Positions 20,387 to 29,712 of a stretch of 30,770 bases of DNA are shown here, in pieces. Position 1 is the stretch's first letter. The number at the start of each line of letters is the position of its first letter. Made by a program: the position numbers and the translations under genes. The stretch comes from Chara braunii. Taxonomy: Eukaryota > Streptophyta > Charophyceae > Charales > Characeae. Location of the stretch: positions 1,065,815 to 1,096,584 of the forward strand of contig BFEA01000029.1 in the NCBI GenBank assembly GCA_003427395.1, read 5' to 3'. Under the pieces are notes generated by a model. The model had not been told where the DNA came from. It searched no databases and saw only the letters and a program-made list of their open reading frames with translations.

Positions 20387-20828
20387 AATGGGAATGAGTC
20401 TGCATGTTGTTCTTGTGCGAAAGAACTTCTTCCGGAACTCTTCCATTAGTTTCCTGGGTAGTCCTCCTATGCAGGAACCCCGCCTTCTTGTCTTGTGAAT
20501 GGTGGATGCGTGTGTATTATTCAGCGATCCATCTTTTATCTCTGTGCATATCTCATTTTTCGCACCTTCCACAGTGAATGTATGTATGAAGGTATTTTGG
20601 AGTTGATTAGACGATTGTTGTCAGGATTTGGTCCGAGAATGCAAGAGTGTTTAGATCTGTAATTCTGAGTGCGCTGCACCTGCCATCTGCCTTATACTGC
20701 ACGACACCTGCACCTGGCCCAATTGATGAGTGTTTTCTCTCTCTCGTGATTAAAAAAAAGGATTGATTGGTGATTGCGCGAGCATTTCTTTCCTTGATGA
20801 CGTCTCAGAGTTTTTGCAATTGATTGAT

Positions 20829-21376
20829 ATGTGGACTGACAAGCACCCTTCGATCGGGCGCCAGCCTCCCGTACCTCTCGTATCAACACGACCTTTTCCT
20901 TACAACGAGGAAAGAACACGTGTATGTGAGTGGGACGTACGAGAAGTTGTCGCACAGATCCACGGACNATACTACTTCCCTCCGGGCCTCCGGCAAACCG
21001 TTGTTCAGGGTTCGTAGAGGCTGGGTTTGTTATTATCGACACGCATTTTCCACCCTACTCAATATTGCTCCCCTTTAACGAGCTGATCGTCATTCCGTGG
21101 ACGGCAGTGGTGCCCCATTGGCCTCGAACCCTGTGCACAAAGTGCCAGCGTTTCGATCGGTACGAAGCAAAGGGTTTCCACTACCGAATATGGAGTGAAG
21201 ACGAGCATAAGGAAAGAGCCACGCGGCTAAGACCCTCCACATCAGACTCAGAACTGACCAGCGAGAGACGACGGGATTTGATACGAAAACGAGACACGCG
21301 AAGCGTGCCAAAGCCCTTCCGCTCTAAGCGACGGGCCGTAGCGCGGTGGGAAGCTCGACAATACTTTTTGGATTGA
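20829..21376 (+). pseudogene. ORF0: conserved leader protein upstream of gag (unrecognised)
   Basis: About 180 residues, read in two frames. ATGTGG at 20829 opens the first part (frame of the open stretch 20763-21017), with RPFPYNEERTRVCEWDVREV then VVAQIHG. A 1-nt deletion near 21011 shifts the rest to the frame ending at the TGA 21374-21376. The second part has GFVIIDTHFPPY, LPFNELIVIPW, PHWPRTLCTKC (a lone C-x2-C pair), KGFHY, ERATRLR and a very basic tail RRDLIRKRD..S.PKPF.SKRR. Copy 1 (14805-15372) aligns throughout, differs largely at third codon positions, and stops at the same FLD codon. So this was a real protein. I see no known domain. The basic tail could bind nucleic acid; that is inference. 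Confidence 0.72.
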
Positions 21377-21478
21377 ATTTGGATTTTTCTCTTTTCGCGC
21401 TGTGTCCGCGCGCGCATTCCGCGACGCTCGAAAACAATGGACTTACTTCACCGGACCAACACGGGGAATTTCAGTTCC

Positions 21479-21520
21479 GTCTGTGTCCCCACACTCAATT
21501 TTCAAAAATCCTTGGCACAC
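21479..21520 (+). other. conserved leader block between ORF0 and gag (copy 2)
   Basis: Near-identical to 14671-14714 of copy 1 on the opposite strand: GTCTGTGTCCCCACACTCAA followed by TCAAAAATCC. It is conserved above its surroundings. Confidence 0.5.
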
Positions 21521-21607
21521 CCCATCTTGCTGTTTTTCTGGGCCTCATTCCGCACATCAAGCACTCCGAACGAAAGACAGCACAGGGCGTGAGGTTGTTA
21601 TCGGAGT

Positions 21608-21619
21608 CGACACGTGTCG
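21608..21619. promoter_or_regulatory. conserved palindrome CGACACGTGTCG (copy 2)
   Basis: A 12-bp perfect palindrome with a CACGTG core, at the same place relative to gag as 14569-14582 in copy 1. Function unknown. Confidence 0.45.
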
Positions 21620-21726
21620 GTTCTGAAGTCGAACTGGCGAGAGGTAGAAGAAAAAGTCCCCCACCCGCTCGCCGAGATCTCCCAGTGACCAGATCTATAT
21701 CTGGTGCTGCTATACCAGCTATACCA

Positions 21727-24492
21727 ATGGTGGACGGTAATAGGGTAGTGGTTAGTATTCCTGCCCCTTTTCCCTTCTTCCCTAATCATACCCACCCCGA
21801 AGCTTGGCTGGAAGCCGTTGAAGCTCAAGGTTATAGAGCAGGTGATCTTCCCCGCGTTCTTACCTTGCTACTCCGTAATATGTCACATGACTGGTTTAGG
21901 AAGCACACGTGGGTAGATTGGAATACTTTCAAGCAAACATTCTTGGCTCGATTCGATACGGTCAGTGAAGATGCCGCCCGGTACGCACTCAAAACTCGAC
22001 CGCAAGGACCAGAGGAATTGCTGCCCGATTTCGTGGATCGATTTCAAACCACGTTGGACAAATCAGGGCGAGACGAGAAATCCGCTCGAGATTTGTTCAT
22101 CGATCACCTACGAAGTCCGACGTTGAAAGGGAAGCTACAGAAAAAGGTCCCGCCAAAGACACACCAACTATCTGCTATCATCGCTAAAGTGTTGGAGCTA
22201 GACCTGACTGATACAAAAAAATATATCAGTCAGGGAGATGAGGATATTACGGACACCATACACGATGTAGCGGCTAAAAGGCGATCATGGTTGCGAGTGG
22301 CAGAACGATTTTATCCCCACCCCGACCATGGCCTTCCCAACGGGATCGCTTCCGATATTCCGTCTGTTTCTTCTTCCTCTCCCTCGGTGAATCAACCGAT
22401 AGCGGCAATTAAGAGCGGAATCTCCCACGAACCTCCCTCGCTGGCCATAACCAACTAACATCTTGCCCAAATGATCCATACGGCCACTACCAAGCAGTCT
22501 GAATGGATGAGCAACTTGATCCAAATGCAAGCCGCTCATATGGAGCGGATGGAACAGATAATGAGCAGGCTAATTAAGCCTAACCCGGCCTCTGCTCGGC
22601 CTGCTCCCGCGTCATTTCCACTTTTGGCTGCCCCGCCTGCACCAGGATACGCACCTCAGTTCCCTCACCCAGCTAACCCAGCGGGGAAGATCGAGTGTTT
22701 CAACTGCAAACAGCCCGGACATTTCGCCCGAGACTGTCCGCAGCTAAAGCGTAATCAGCCCCCACTTGTTGCGGCCCCTGTGACCCTGAATCAAGGACGA
22801 GTGGCCGCATTGATGGATACGGCCGAAGGAGGGGAACTCGTAGCATATGTTCCAGAACAGCTTTCCCCCTCGACGGCAACGGTGTCGACATCGGGAGCTT
22901 CTTCCGCTGACGCTGCTGACGTGGTCGATCCACTCGAATATCTTCATCTTGCAGGAATGGTCGGAGCAATCCGATCTGCCCCTGATGACCTCGAATGGGT
23001 CGATCGCGAGTCCAATCCAGGTTCGCAGTTTCGGACGGGAGAAATTGATGTGTTGCATGCGCTCAAACAATTGGATATCCGTGTTCCGATCCCGGTGGGA
23101 CATCTGCTTACCATATCCGAAGAAGCAAATGAAAAACTTTTGCAACATTGTCAGAAGAATCAAAAGCGCTTCACGTACCAGCGCATCCAACGAATGTTAA
23201 AGAAGAAGAAGGAGGAAAGAAAGAATGTTGCACCGCTCGAACCCGAAGCCTGCGAACCCGAAGCCGCACGTGTAGCAGCGATCTCTTTAGCAGAAAAAGA
23301 TCACTTTGTACGAGCTCGGCAGGTACTGTGGAAAAGTGCGGAATGTGATTGTGAAGTTTGGGGCAAACCGTTTAACGCCCTTATCGACACAGGGTCTTCT
23401 GCAATAGCTATCTCATTACACACTGTCAGGAAGACGGGACGTCTCGGATCCATTCTTCCTCAATCTGGCAAAGACAATTATGTCTCTGCCGACGAGGAAG
23501 CAATGAACATCGTGGGCGTTATTGAGAATGTGGCTGTGAAAGTCGGACGAGTACACGTCCTCGTTAACGCGCTCGTGATAGACGTACGCTCCTATTTTGT
23601 ACTATTAGGGTTACCTTGGGCGATGGCGGTGGGCGCACGTTTGCATTTTGATTCCAAGCAACTGGTGCTCACGCAAACTGGGGGAAAGCCCCAAACTGTT
23701 CTCTTGCGAATTTCCACCCGAACGATAAAACGAACTCCTAACTCAGCCCAAATAGGGATGATTCGATGCATCGATGCCGAGGGGTATTCTTCCTCGGACA
23801 TAGGCAACGGACTCAGGGAACAGGAATACGAAGAAGAACTGCCTAGTGAGGATGAATGGAAGCACCTGGTCAAGCTTTTCGAACACGAAATTCCTGAAGA
23901 ATTTCAAGTGTGCCCCGACACAGCCCGAAGCTTCCACGTGGATTCAGGAGACAGCGCGCTTGCGCCTCCGAAAGCCCAGGTCAGTCCTTCAGTCCTCCTC
24001 GGGGAACCCATATTACAAGTGTCTGACCTGGCTGATGATTTGGAACCCCCCCGTACCTTGTACGAGGGAGCACTTTCCTTACGAACACGTTATCAACAAA
24101 CGGAACAGTATCTAGACGTTTCTGTTTTCCCGCCCCGATCGTTACTAACAACGGGGGCGACCATCGCTTTGATTAAACAAAAGGCAGAAGCGCCGGTAGA
24201 TGACGTGTCTGATTTAATGCAGGAGATGACGGACCTAACAGGACTGACTGTGGAGCAAATTTCGGCGGACTCAGAAACGGACGCCGAAGCTAAAGAAACC
24301 GAAATGATCAGCCCCGCCGAATCACAGATAATTGCGACCGTCTTTTCTGTTCGGACCAGCAGTTCTGTCTTTTCCAGTGTTTACGATCGAAGGGAGCGGC
24401 CGGTTGATTGGATCGATATACCCCTTAAGACCCCTGGGGAATTAACGATCACCCTACCAAGCCACGTCCCCGCGAAACTTCAAAGTTGCTAA
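21727..24492 (+). pseudogene. gag-pro: gag-protease of gypsy copy 2, one in-frame stop
   Basis: The start is placed at the ATG 21727, because homology to copy 1 becomes protein-like at VSI...FPF..NHTH.EAWLEAVEAQ. The frame is open further upstream, so the start is uncertain. The capsid-like part runs to about 22300. A TAA at 22456-22458 interrupts the linker, and copy 1 has a sense codon there. The same frame resumes with a zinc knuckle CFNCKQPGHFARDC (22696-22737) and a retropepsin with IDTGSS (catalytic Asp codon 23386) and a later LLGLPW. A long acidic linker follows. The frame ends in TAA 24490-24492 and overlaps the RT frame by a few bases. Gag packages the RNA; the protease cleaves the polyprotein. 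Confidence 0.88.
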
Positions 24493-25066
24493 TGGATGTT
24501 TTGAACGGTTATGCAGAGGTGCTGAGCGTGCATGATAATGATATCGGTTTGACTAACGTGATCGAGCATGCCATCCTCACGGGAGAACATCCACCCATTA
24601 GCTGCTCTCCTTACCGATACTCGCCAGCTCAAAGAGCGGCCGCTTTCCAACGGATTAAGGAGTTCGAAGCAAATGGATGGATCGAACCCGCTATAGGTCC
24701 ATGGTCCTTTCCTGTAGTAATCGTGCCTAAAAAGGCCGGAGGGATTCGCATTTGTATTGATTATCGAAAATTGAATGATATCACGATCAAAGATGTGTAC
24801 CCCCTCCCCCGGGTTGATGAGTTGTTGGATGTAATTGGGAGTGCCCGATTTTTCAGTAAGTTTGATGTTCGCCATGGGTTCCATCATCTCCTTGTCCGAG
24901 AAGAAGATCGTCCGAAAACGGCGTTTGTGCTTTTTGAAGGTACGTGGCAGTGGATTCGATGTCCGATGGGTATCTGCAACGTCCCCGCGACCTTTTAGCG
25001 AGCCATGAATATGGCTTTTCATAATTTCGTGCGGAAGACTCGTTTGGCGCAGAGCATCATCAACTG
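24486..25066 (+). pseudogene. pol (RT): reverse transcriptase of gypsy copy 2, YxDD destroyed
   Basis: Open from 24486 to a TAG at 24996-24998. It contains PISCSPYRYSPAQ, GWIEPAIGPWSFPVVIVPKK, IRICIDYRKLND, PLPRVDELLD, FSKFDVRHGFHH (first catalytic Asp), KTAF and CPMGICNVPATF, all gypsy RT motifs. The TAG stands where Gln is usual (ATFQRAMN). After it the frame runs on as RAMNMAFHNFV, then shifts, and YSSSYEGHVQH appears in another frame at 25067. At the expected YxDD position the DNA reads CATCATCAACTGGTG, so both catalytic Asp codons are lost. Relative to gag-pro the frame is shifted by -1 at about 24485, most simply a lost base in an A run. Confidence 0.85.
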
Positions 25067-25952
25067 GTGTACTCGAGTTCCTACGAGGGACACGTACAAC
25101 ACATCGAGTGGGCCCTTCATGCGTTACGAGATGCGGGTTTCAAGGTGGCGCTTGAGAAGTATCAGTTTTTTCTTACCACCATTTCCTTCCTGGGACACGT
25201 GGTAACAAACAAAGGGCTCCAACCAGAGCCCCAGAAGGTGGCAGCTGTCAGAGATGCGCCAGTGTCTACGACTATTACGCAAGTTCACGCCTTTTTGGGC
25301 CTGGCCTCGTACTACCGAAGATTTATCAAGGGATTCGCGGCGATCGCGGGACCCCTCACGAATCTGTTGCGCAAAGATCAGCCGTTGATCTGGACGCCGG
25401 AGTGTGATCAAGCGTTCTCGAAACTCAAGGCCGCTTTCATTTCGGCTCCGGTCCTTATAAGACCGGATCCTGAAAAACCTTTTGTTTTCATCACTGACTG
25501 GCAGCCAGAGGCAATTTGGGCTATCCTTGCCCAAGTGGGACCAAGTGGACTCGAGAACGTGGTGGAGTATACGTCCAAATCGGTGCCCGCCTGCAAGTGC
25601 AACTACGCTGCTCCGACGGGAGAATGCTACGCGGCTCTTTCAAGGAATCAGTCACTTCTGCGCTTACCTGTACGGACGAAAGTTTACCTTGGTAACCGAT
25701 CATGAGCCCCTGTTGGCTCTGAAGAAGTCGAAGGATTACTCTGGCATGATCGGGAGGTGGGCAACGGTGCTGCAGAGCATGGACTTTGACATCCGTCATC
25801 GAAAGCACGAGAGACACGGGAAAGCGGACGGACTGACACGACTGCACCGGCCTGAGAAAGTTCTGAAGAATGAGGAGGTGATTCCGTGGAACGAACCCGA
25901 ACAGGAGGTTGGACCTCGATACGGCGAAGTGGAGATCTTGTCTAAGAAGTAA
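25067..25952 (+). pseudogene. pol (RH): RT thumb/connection and RNase H of gypsy copy 2, one frameshift
   Basis: Begins YSSSYEGHVQHIEWALHALR and FLGHVV, the end of gypsy RT. The connection FLGLASYYRRFIKGFA and PLT.LL.KD..L.W follows. RNase H has FITDWQPEAIWAIL (first Asp), PTGECYA (Glu), then after a 1-nt frameshift near 25637 LVTDHEPLLAL (Asp) and HGKADGLTRL (last Asp). All four acidic positions are still readable. It ends at the TAA 25950-25952. RNase H would remove the RNA strand during reverse transcription. Confidence 0.87.
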
Positions 25953-25969
25953 GTGACACGAGGATTAAT

Positions 25970-26392
25970 TTGACTGATTTTACCCTCTCCGCAATTCAAT
26001 CCTCTGTCATCATGACTACCCCACCGGTCTCCACAACCCCTTCCTCTCCTACTAATTCTGCCCCTCTTACTTCCTCAGCTTTCTTTGCCACCCTCCCCGA
26101 TAAATTCTGCTATTTTTGTACGTGTATTGCACGGGATTATGGGGTCGACTGTCATCCTTTCGAAACTGGGTTTGTCGACTGGGTAGAATGCGCCACGTGT
26201 GTCAATCGTGCGCACGGGGCCTGCGTTCGATATCGAACGAGTAGCAAGGAATGGAGGTGCCCACTGTGTAGAACGAACAAACTCCCCACGAAGGTTCGAT
26301 TCGAGGCCGCCCGTACGAACGGTCCTGAATACGACGAAAAATACCGACGAGCAGAGGTTTGGATGGATAAAATTTTTTATTGGCGAAATTAG
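25970..26392 (+). pseudogene. PHD finger encoded between RNase H and integrase
   Basis: A 140-codon frame with a Ser/Thr/Pro-rich start; the first true ATG is codon 15 at 26012. A complete C4HC3 PHD finger follows: Cys47-x2-Cys50, Cys74-x2-Cys77, x4-His82-x2-Cys85, x11-Cys97-x2-Cys100, with the diagnostic Trp95 two residues before Cys97. Cys52 and Cys61 are extra. After it, YDEKYRRAEVWMDKIFYW leads into the integrase N-terminal region in a different frame. PHD fingers usually read histone H3 tails, so a targeting role alongside integrase is inferred, like the chromodomain of chromoviruses. It could be part of the polyprotein, disconnected by frameshifts on both sides, or a separate ORF. A RING-type fold is less likely given the Trp and the spacing. 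Confidence 0.75.
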
Positions 26393-27730
26393 CAGGATTA
26401 TCATTGGGACACCTCACCAAACACGACAGACGTAGGGCAACCGAGAGATCTCGGGACTATCGGTGGATCAACGGTCATTTAGAGAAGCGTAAAACTGACG
26501 GATCAGGTTCGTGGTTGACGGTTCCCCATCCATTCCAGAGATATGATTGGATCCGATCTGCTCACGAAGAACAGGCCGCTCATTTCGCGATACGTGTCAC
26601 AGAGGCAACTATAGACCAGAACCATCATACGAGATGATGTCAGATACATTGTCGCCAACTTTCTGGTCTGTGCCGCTCATCGTGCCCCAATACGGGGACC
26701 GAACATAGTAGTACCAACGGAAGTAGAACGTCCTTTCCAACGAGTCAGTATGGACACAACAGATATCGACGTGCCACCTGGCCCAAACCGCTGTGAATAT
26801 TCTATCCTTTTAGTATTAATTGACCATTTTTCCTAGTACATCGAGGTCTATCCCTGTAAGACCCGCAAGGCCGCAGAAATAGCCACGTGCATCGATCGGT
26901 TCCTCTATACTCATCTAGATACGGAAGAAATTCTAACCGACAATGGGTCCGAATTTAAGGGAGAAGTAGAGGAACTGCTCGCACGAAGGGGCGTCACGCT
27001 CCGACATACGGCACCCCACGTGTCCCAGTCGAACGGGTTGGATGAGAACGCCAACCGTATGATTAAAACTGCCCTTCGCACGAATTTAGCGGCACACGAC
27101 ACGCGTCCATGGTCCGAGATCGTGTATCAGATCGTGGGGATCCACCGGGCCACCCCTCACGAATCCACGGGGTTTACCCCCTTTCAGCTTCGTACTAATA
27201 GCCTCCCCTGTGTCGACTACCGGGAAAACTCGGAAATTGCCAAACCAGGAGGTAGAGATACGCGTAAAGCCCTCAAGGCCAAGGCCAAAAGGTACACCGA
27301 ATTAATGGAGCGGGCCGTTCCGAAGCTAGCCCGAAAAAGACAAAGGATGACCGATGCGGCCTACGGTAGGTAGGTCCGTAGCTACGAGTCTCGGAATGGA
27401 AATGCTGGGCCCCAGCATCAATATAGATTAGGGGACCTAGTGCAAGTACGTAAATGTGTACGCGACCACAAACTCGCTCCCAAGTTCTCTGGCTGCTTTC
27501 TCGTTGTCGAGCCCGGTCCTAACGGCGCCAACACAGTGCGCATCGCGCCTGAGACCAGTGCCAGCCATAGCTTGGTCCCCATCGTCCGGCATACCTCCTA
27601 CCTTCGTTTTCTCCCTCCCTCTCATCTTTCTCCCTCTCCCTCCTCTGAAAGCGAGGGGAACGACGACGATCTAACTCTCTCTCCGCTCTCTCCCTCCTGC
27701 CCTTCCTCCTCCTCTCCGACCTCGCCATGA
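26393..27730 (+). pseudogene. pol (IN): integrase of gypsy copy 2 with C-terminal GPY/F-like module, broken
   Basis: The N-terminal part (to the TGA 26635-26637) has RDYRWINGHLEKR...W..VP and HEEQAAHF, the His pair of the HHCC zinc domain. The frame then shifts by one, and VANFLVCAAH stands where the C-x2-C pair is expected, so the second Cys may be replaced by His. In the core, MDTTDID gives the first Asp, TDNGSEF the second, and QSNGLDENANR the Glu 35 positions on (D,D-35,E-type). TAG codons at 26834-26836 and 27371-27373 interrupt it. The same frame continues with YRLGDLVQVRK...KLAPKFSGCFLVV, a GPY/F-like module, and a Ser/Pro-rich tail to the TGA 27728-27730. I see no chromodomain. Confidence 0.88.
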
Positions 27731-28209
27731 CTTTCATCACGGAGCGGGCTCTTGACGAACAACTGTTGCAGCCACGCGGCCATATCTCGGAAATTCGGCA
27801 AGTTCGTCATCCACGGCTTAATACGGATCTTCGGCGATTGGCGCAGTTCTTCTGCGACGTGGGTATATGTGTCGTCGTCGCGTTTCAAATCGAAGGGAGT
27901 CCACGCGCAGTGGTATTGGTGGAGGTAATCGCAGTTCATCAGCGAGCGGCTCGCGGAACAAGCCACGTCACCACGGTTGCGGCGTTCAGCGGCGATATCA
28001 GCTCGGTCAACCCACGGTGGCATACCGCGATCTTGGCTTCACTGCGAGAGTGGACGGAGAAGGTCTCCAACGTGTGGCAGCACGGTCTCGCCCGACCAGG
28101 ACACAATCTCCTCCCGACCTTTGCACCGGATCTTGGTGGTATCCGCCGTTCTCCGCGTGAGCCGCCAGTTGTGATCCCCACCCTCTTCCCCTTCCCACGT
28201 CCCCAATGA
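27727..28209 (+). CDS. accessory ORF A after integrase (unrecognised, open)
   Basis: 160 codons, uninterrupted, unlike most frames in this element. Its ATG overlaps the integrase stop in an ATGA, and its own TGA overlaps the ORF B start in another ATGA. The N-terminal half is rich in charged residues (RQVRHPRLNTDLRRLAQFF). A hydrophobic stretch, CVVVAFQI...AVVLVEVIAV, follows, then W-containing segments and a Pro-rich end. No signal peptide, no clear membrane span and no known motif. The opposite strand is also open in register (27622-28023, 133 codons) and looks protein-like, so I cannot be certain which strand is coding. The double overlap favours this strand. Confidence 0.5.
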   Translation: MTFITERALDEQLLQPRGHISEIRQVRHPRLNTDLRRLAQFFCDVGICVVVAFQIEGSPRAVVLVEVIAVHQRAARGTSHVTTVAAFSGDISSVNPRWHTAILASLREWTEKVSNVWQHGLARPGHNLLPTFAPDLGGIRRSPREPPVVIPTLFPFPRPQ

Positions 28210-29234
28210 ACCACGCCAATCCCCTCGCTCCTCTCTCCATCTTCGGTCTTCCCTCTCTTTTACCCACCTTCTGGCAATCCGATCTTCATCCTTCTCTTTC
28301 CTTCTCGTTTGAACCTCTCTCTGTCCCGCTTATTAACCCTGCACATTGGCGACTGTGGCGCAAAACTTTTGATGAGCTGTCTTTCTGCTTGGCCAGAGTA
28401 CAGGTGACGTGGACGCAGACCAGCGAGCATTCTGCGTGGATCGAAAATTTGGAGCTCTTGATCATCCAAGCTTGGAGGACTAACGTCGAAGGCGATCTTC
28501 TCGGCTTTCTTTTTGGATCGGTACGGCCGGGCCGCCGCCAGTTGATTGCGCAGGAGCTCATCGCGCCGATCGTGCAATTGGCGGACGACCTCTCGCCCGA
28601 CATCTATTCGCAAAGTGACGACAGCCCTGCTCCGCACATTCTCGAGCGATCGTTGGATCTGTACCTTTAGTGGACTGCGTGCTTAGAGGAGCCAAGGGAC
28701 GAAGATACTCTACCATCACGGCAGGAGTATCTGAAGTCGTACGACATCATCCCTCACGCCTTCTATCCGAAGGCGGAGGAAGTGGTGATCGACGACGACG
28801 ACGAAGAAGACGACGACGAGGAAACGTCGGAGGAGGGAAGCTATAGCGAGTATAGCGAGGGCAAGCTGAGTGAAGAAGAAGAGGAGGGAGAAGAAATCGG
28901 ATCTGAGTGGGAAGCCTTGCCGGAGGAAGCGGCGCGCACGGGCACGGAGGCAGAAGATCCGGAGGCAGCGCGAAGACGCGAAGAAATTGCCACCAGGAAA
29001 CGCCAGCTGGAGTTCGCCAGTGGAGCCAGCTTGCGCATCCGTAACGATCCGACCAGGGATCCGGAGCCGCCGAAGCCCGAAGATGGCGACCCATCAGCCG
29101 CCACCTCAAGCACTGCGCGACGGAGACGGAGCCGATCCCCCTCCTCCTCCAGCCCCACCCGTCCCCCAGTTCGCCCACGTACCGATGCTAGCGATAGTCC
29201 TTCGTCCTCGGACGTTAACCCGCCGTCCCCTTGA
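28206..29234 (+). pseudogene. accessory ORF B (unrecognised), one in-frame stop
   Basis: 342 residues if the TAG at 28668-28670 is read through. Start and upstream stop overlap (ATGA at 28206). The N-terminal part has a plausible folded composition: WRLWRKTFDELSFCLARVQV, then WIENLELLIIQAWRTNVEGD and RRQLIAQELIAPIVQLADDL. After the stop the frame stays open and protein-like (SYDIIPHAFYPKAEEVV). A very acidic Asp/Glu region follows, then a Pro/Ser/Arg region with RRRRSRSPSSSS near the C-terminus. Acidic plus RS-like tails occur in many nucleic-acid- or chromatin-associated proteins, but no domain identifies this one. The position is that of env or additional ORFs in other gypsy elements; there is no signal peptide or membrane anchor. 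Confidence 0.6.
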
Positions 29235-29712
29235 TTTTCTCACCCTCGAACAGATCCGCACCCCCGTCACCTTCCCCCCCCATCCCTTCCTTCCCTACCT
29301 TTTCCTCGACTTCTACTCGACCCGCCTGCTCGCAACCATCTACCCCCACCCATCCCTTCAGCCCGCTGCCCCCACCTTCTACTTGCATATCCTGTTGTTC
29401 AGCGCTGCATGAGAGCAATGCAACGTGGTAAAAGTCTACTGCGTAGCTACGGGGACAATCCCCGCTTGTCGCCACTACGAATTCTTTCGCGCAGCGCTCC
29501 TCCGCACCCTCTCCTCCTTCTATCGCGACTACCTCGCCTCCCTCCCTCATAGCGGCGATCGCTTCCCTCGCTTCCACCGGATTATCCGATATGAGGAGCT
29601 TCCGGTGACGGTAGAAGGGATGAATCGCTACCTACCCCCACTTCCTCCCCATCATCCCCGTGGGATCCCCTCCATGTACCGCCTCTATTGGCCCATTCCA
29701 ACTATGCGGTAG
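29083..29712 (+). pseudogene. accessory ORF C overlapping ORF B (unrecognised), one in-frame stop
   Basis: 209 residues from the ATG 29083, in the +1 frame relative to the end of ORF B, which it overlaps by about 150 bp. A TGA at 29410-29412 splits it, and the same frame then continues open to TAG 29710-29712. It starts Pro-rich, then has RRPLDFLTLEQIRTPVTFPP, an aromatic/hydrophobic part (LPYLFLDFYSTRLLATIYP, FYLHILLF), and after the stop VKVYCVATG..PACRHYEFFRAALLRTLSSFYRDYL and RFPRFHRIIRYEELPVTVEGM. The composition looks genuine on both sides of the stop. No family recognised. Initiation at 29083 is a guess, and the frame could also be reached by frameshifting from ORF B. Confidence 0.5.

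Larger units (their letters stand above)
19627..20828 (+). other. rest of the 5' LTR and transcribed leader
   Basis: Holds the TATA box (19895), two ambiguous bases (19918 and 19957) and a CT repeat (20352-20386). It has no long frame with homology to the other copy, although patches around 19630-20060 do match copy 1 as non-coding sequence. I searched for a primer-binding site starting TGG and complementary to common tRNA 3' ends and found none convincing. Confidence 0.5.

Noticed and set aside
21633-21648. Primer-binding site starting TGGCGAGAGG
   Set aside because: It is not conserved in copy 1 and does not clearly match any tRNA 3' end I know.
22456-22458. Programmed stop readthrough within gag
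   Set aside because: The matching place in copy 1 has a sense codon, so the TAA looks like a mutation of this copy.
24480-24492. Programmed -1 frameshift between gag-pro and RT
   Set aside because: The overlap CTTCAAAGTTGC has no classic slippery heptamer, and other frames in this copy are broken by random indels, so a lost base is the simpler reading. Other copies would settle it.
28260-28637. Antisense frame opposite ORF B
   Set aside because: The plus-strand frame has the more natural composition and continues beyond its stop in the same frame, so the antisense is taken as a shadow.
27727-29712. An env gene
   Set aside because: The position fits, but none of the three ORFs shows a signal peptide, fusion-peptide-like segment or membrane anchor.
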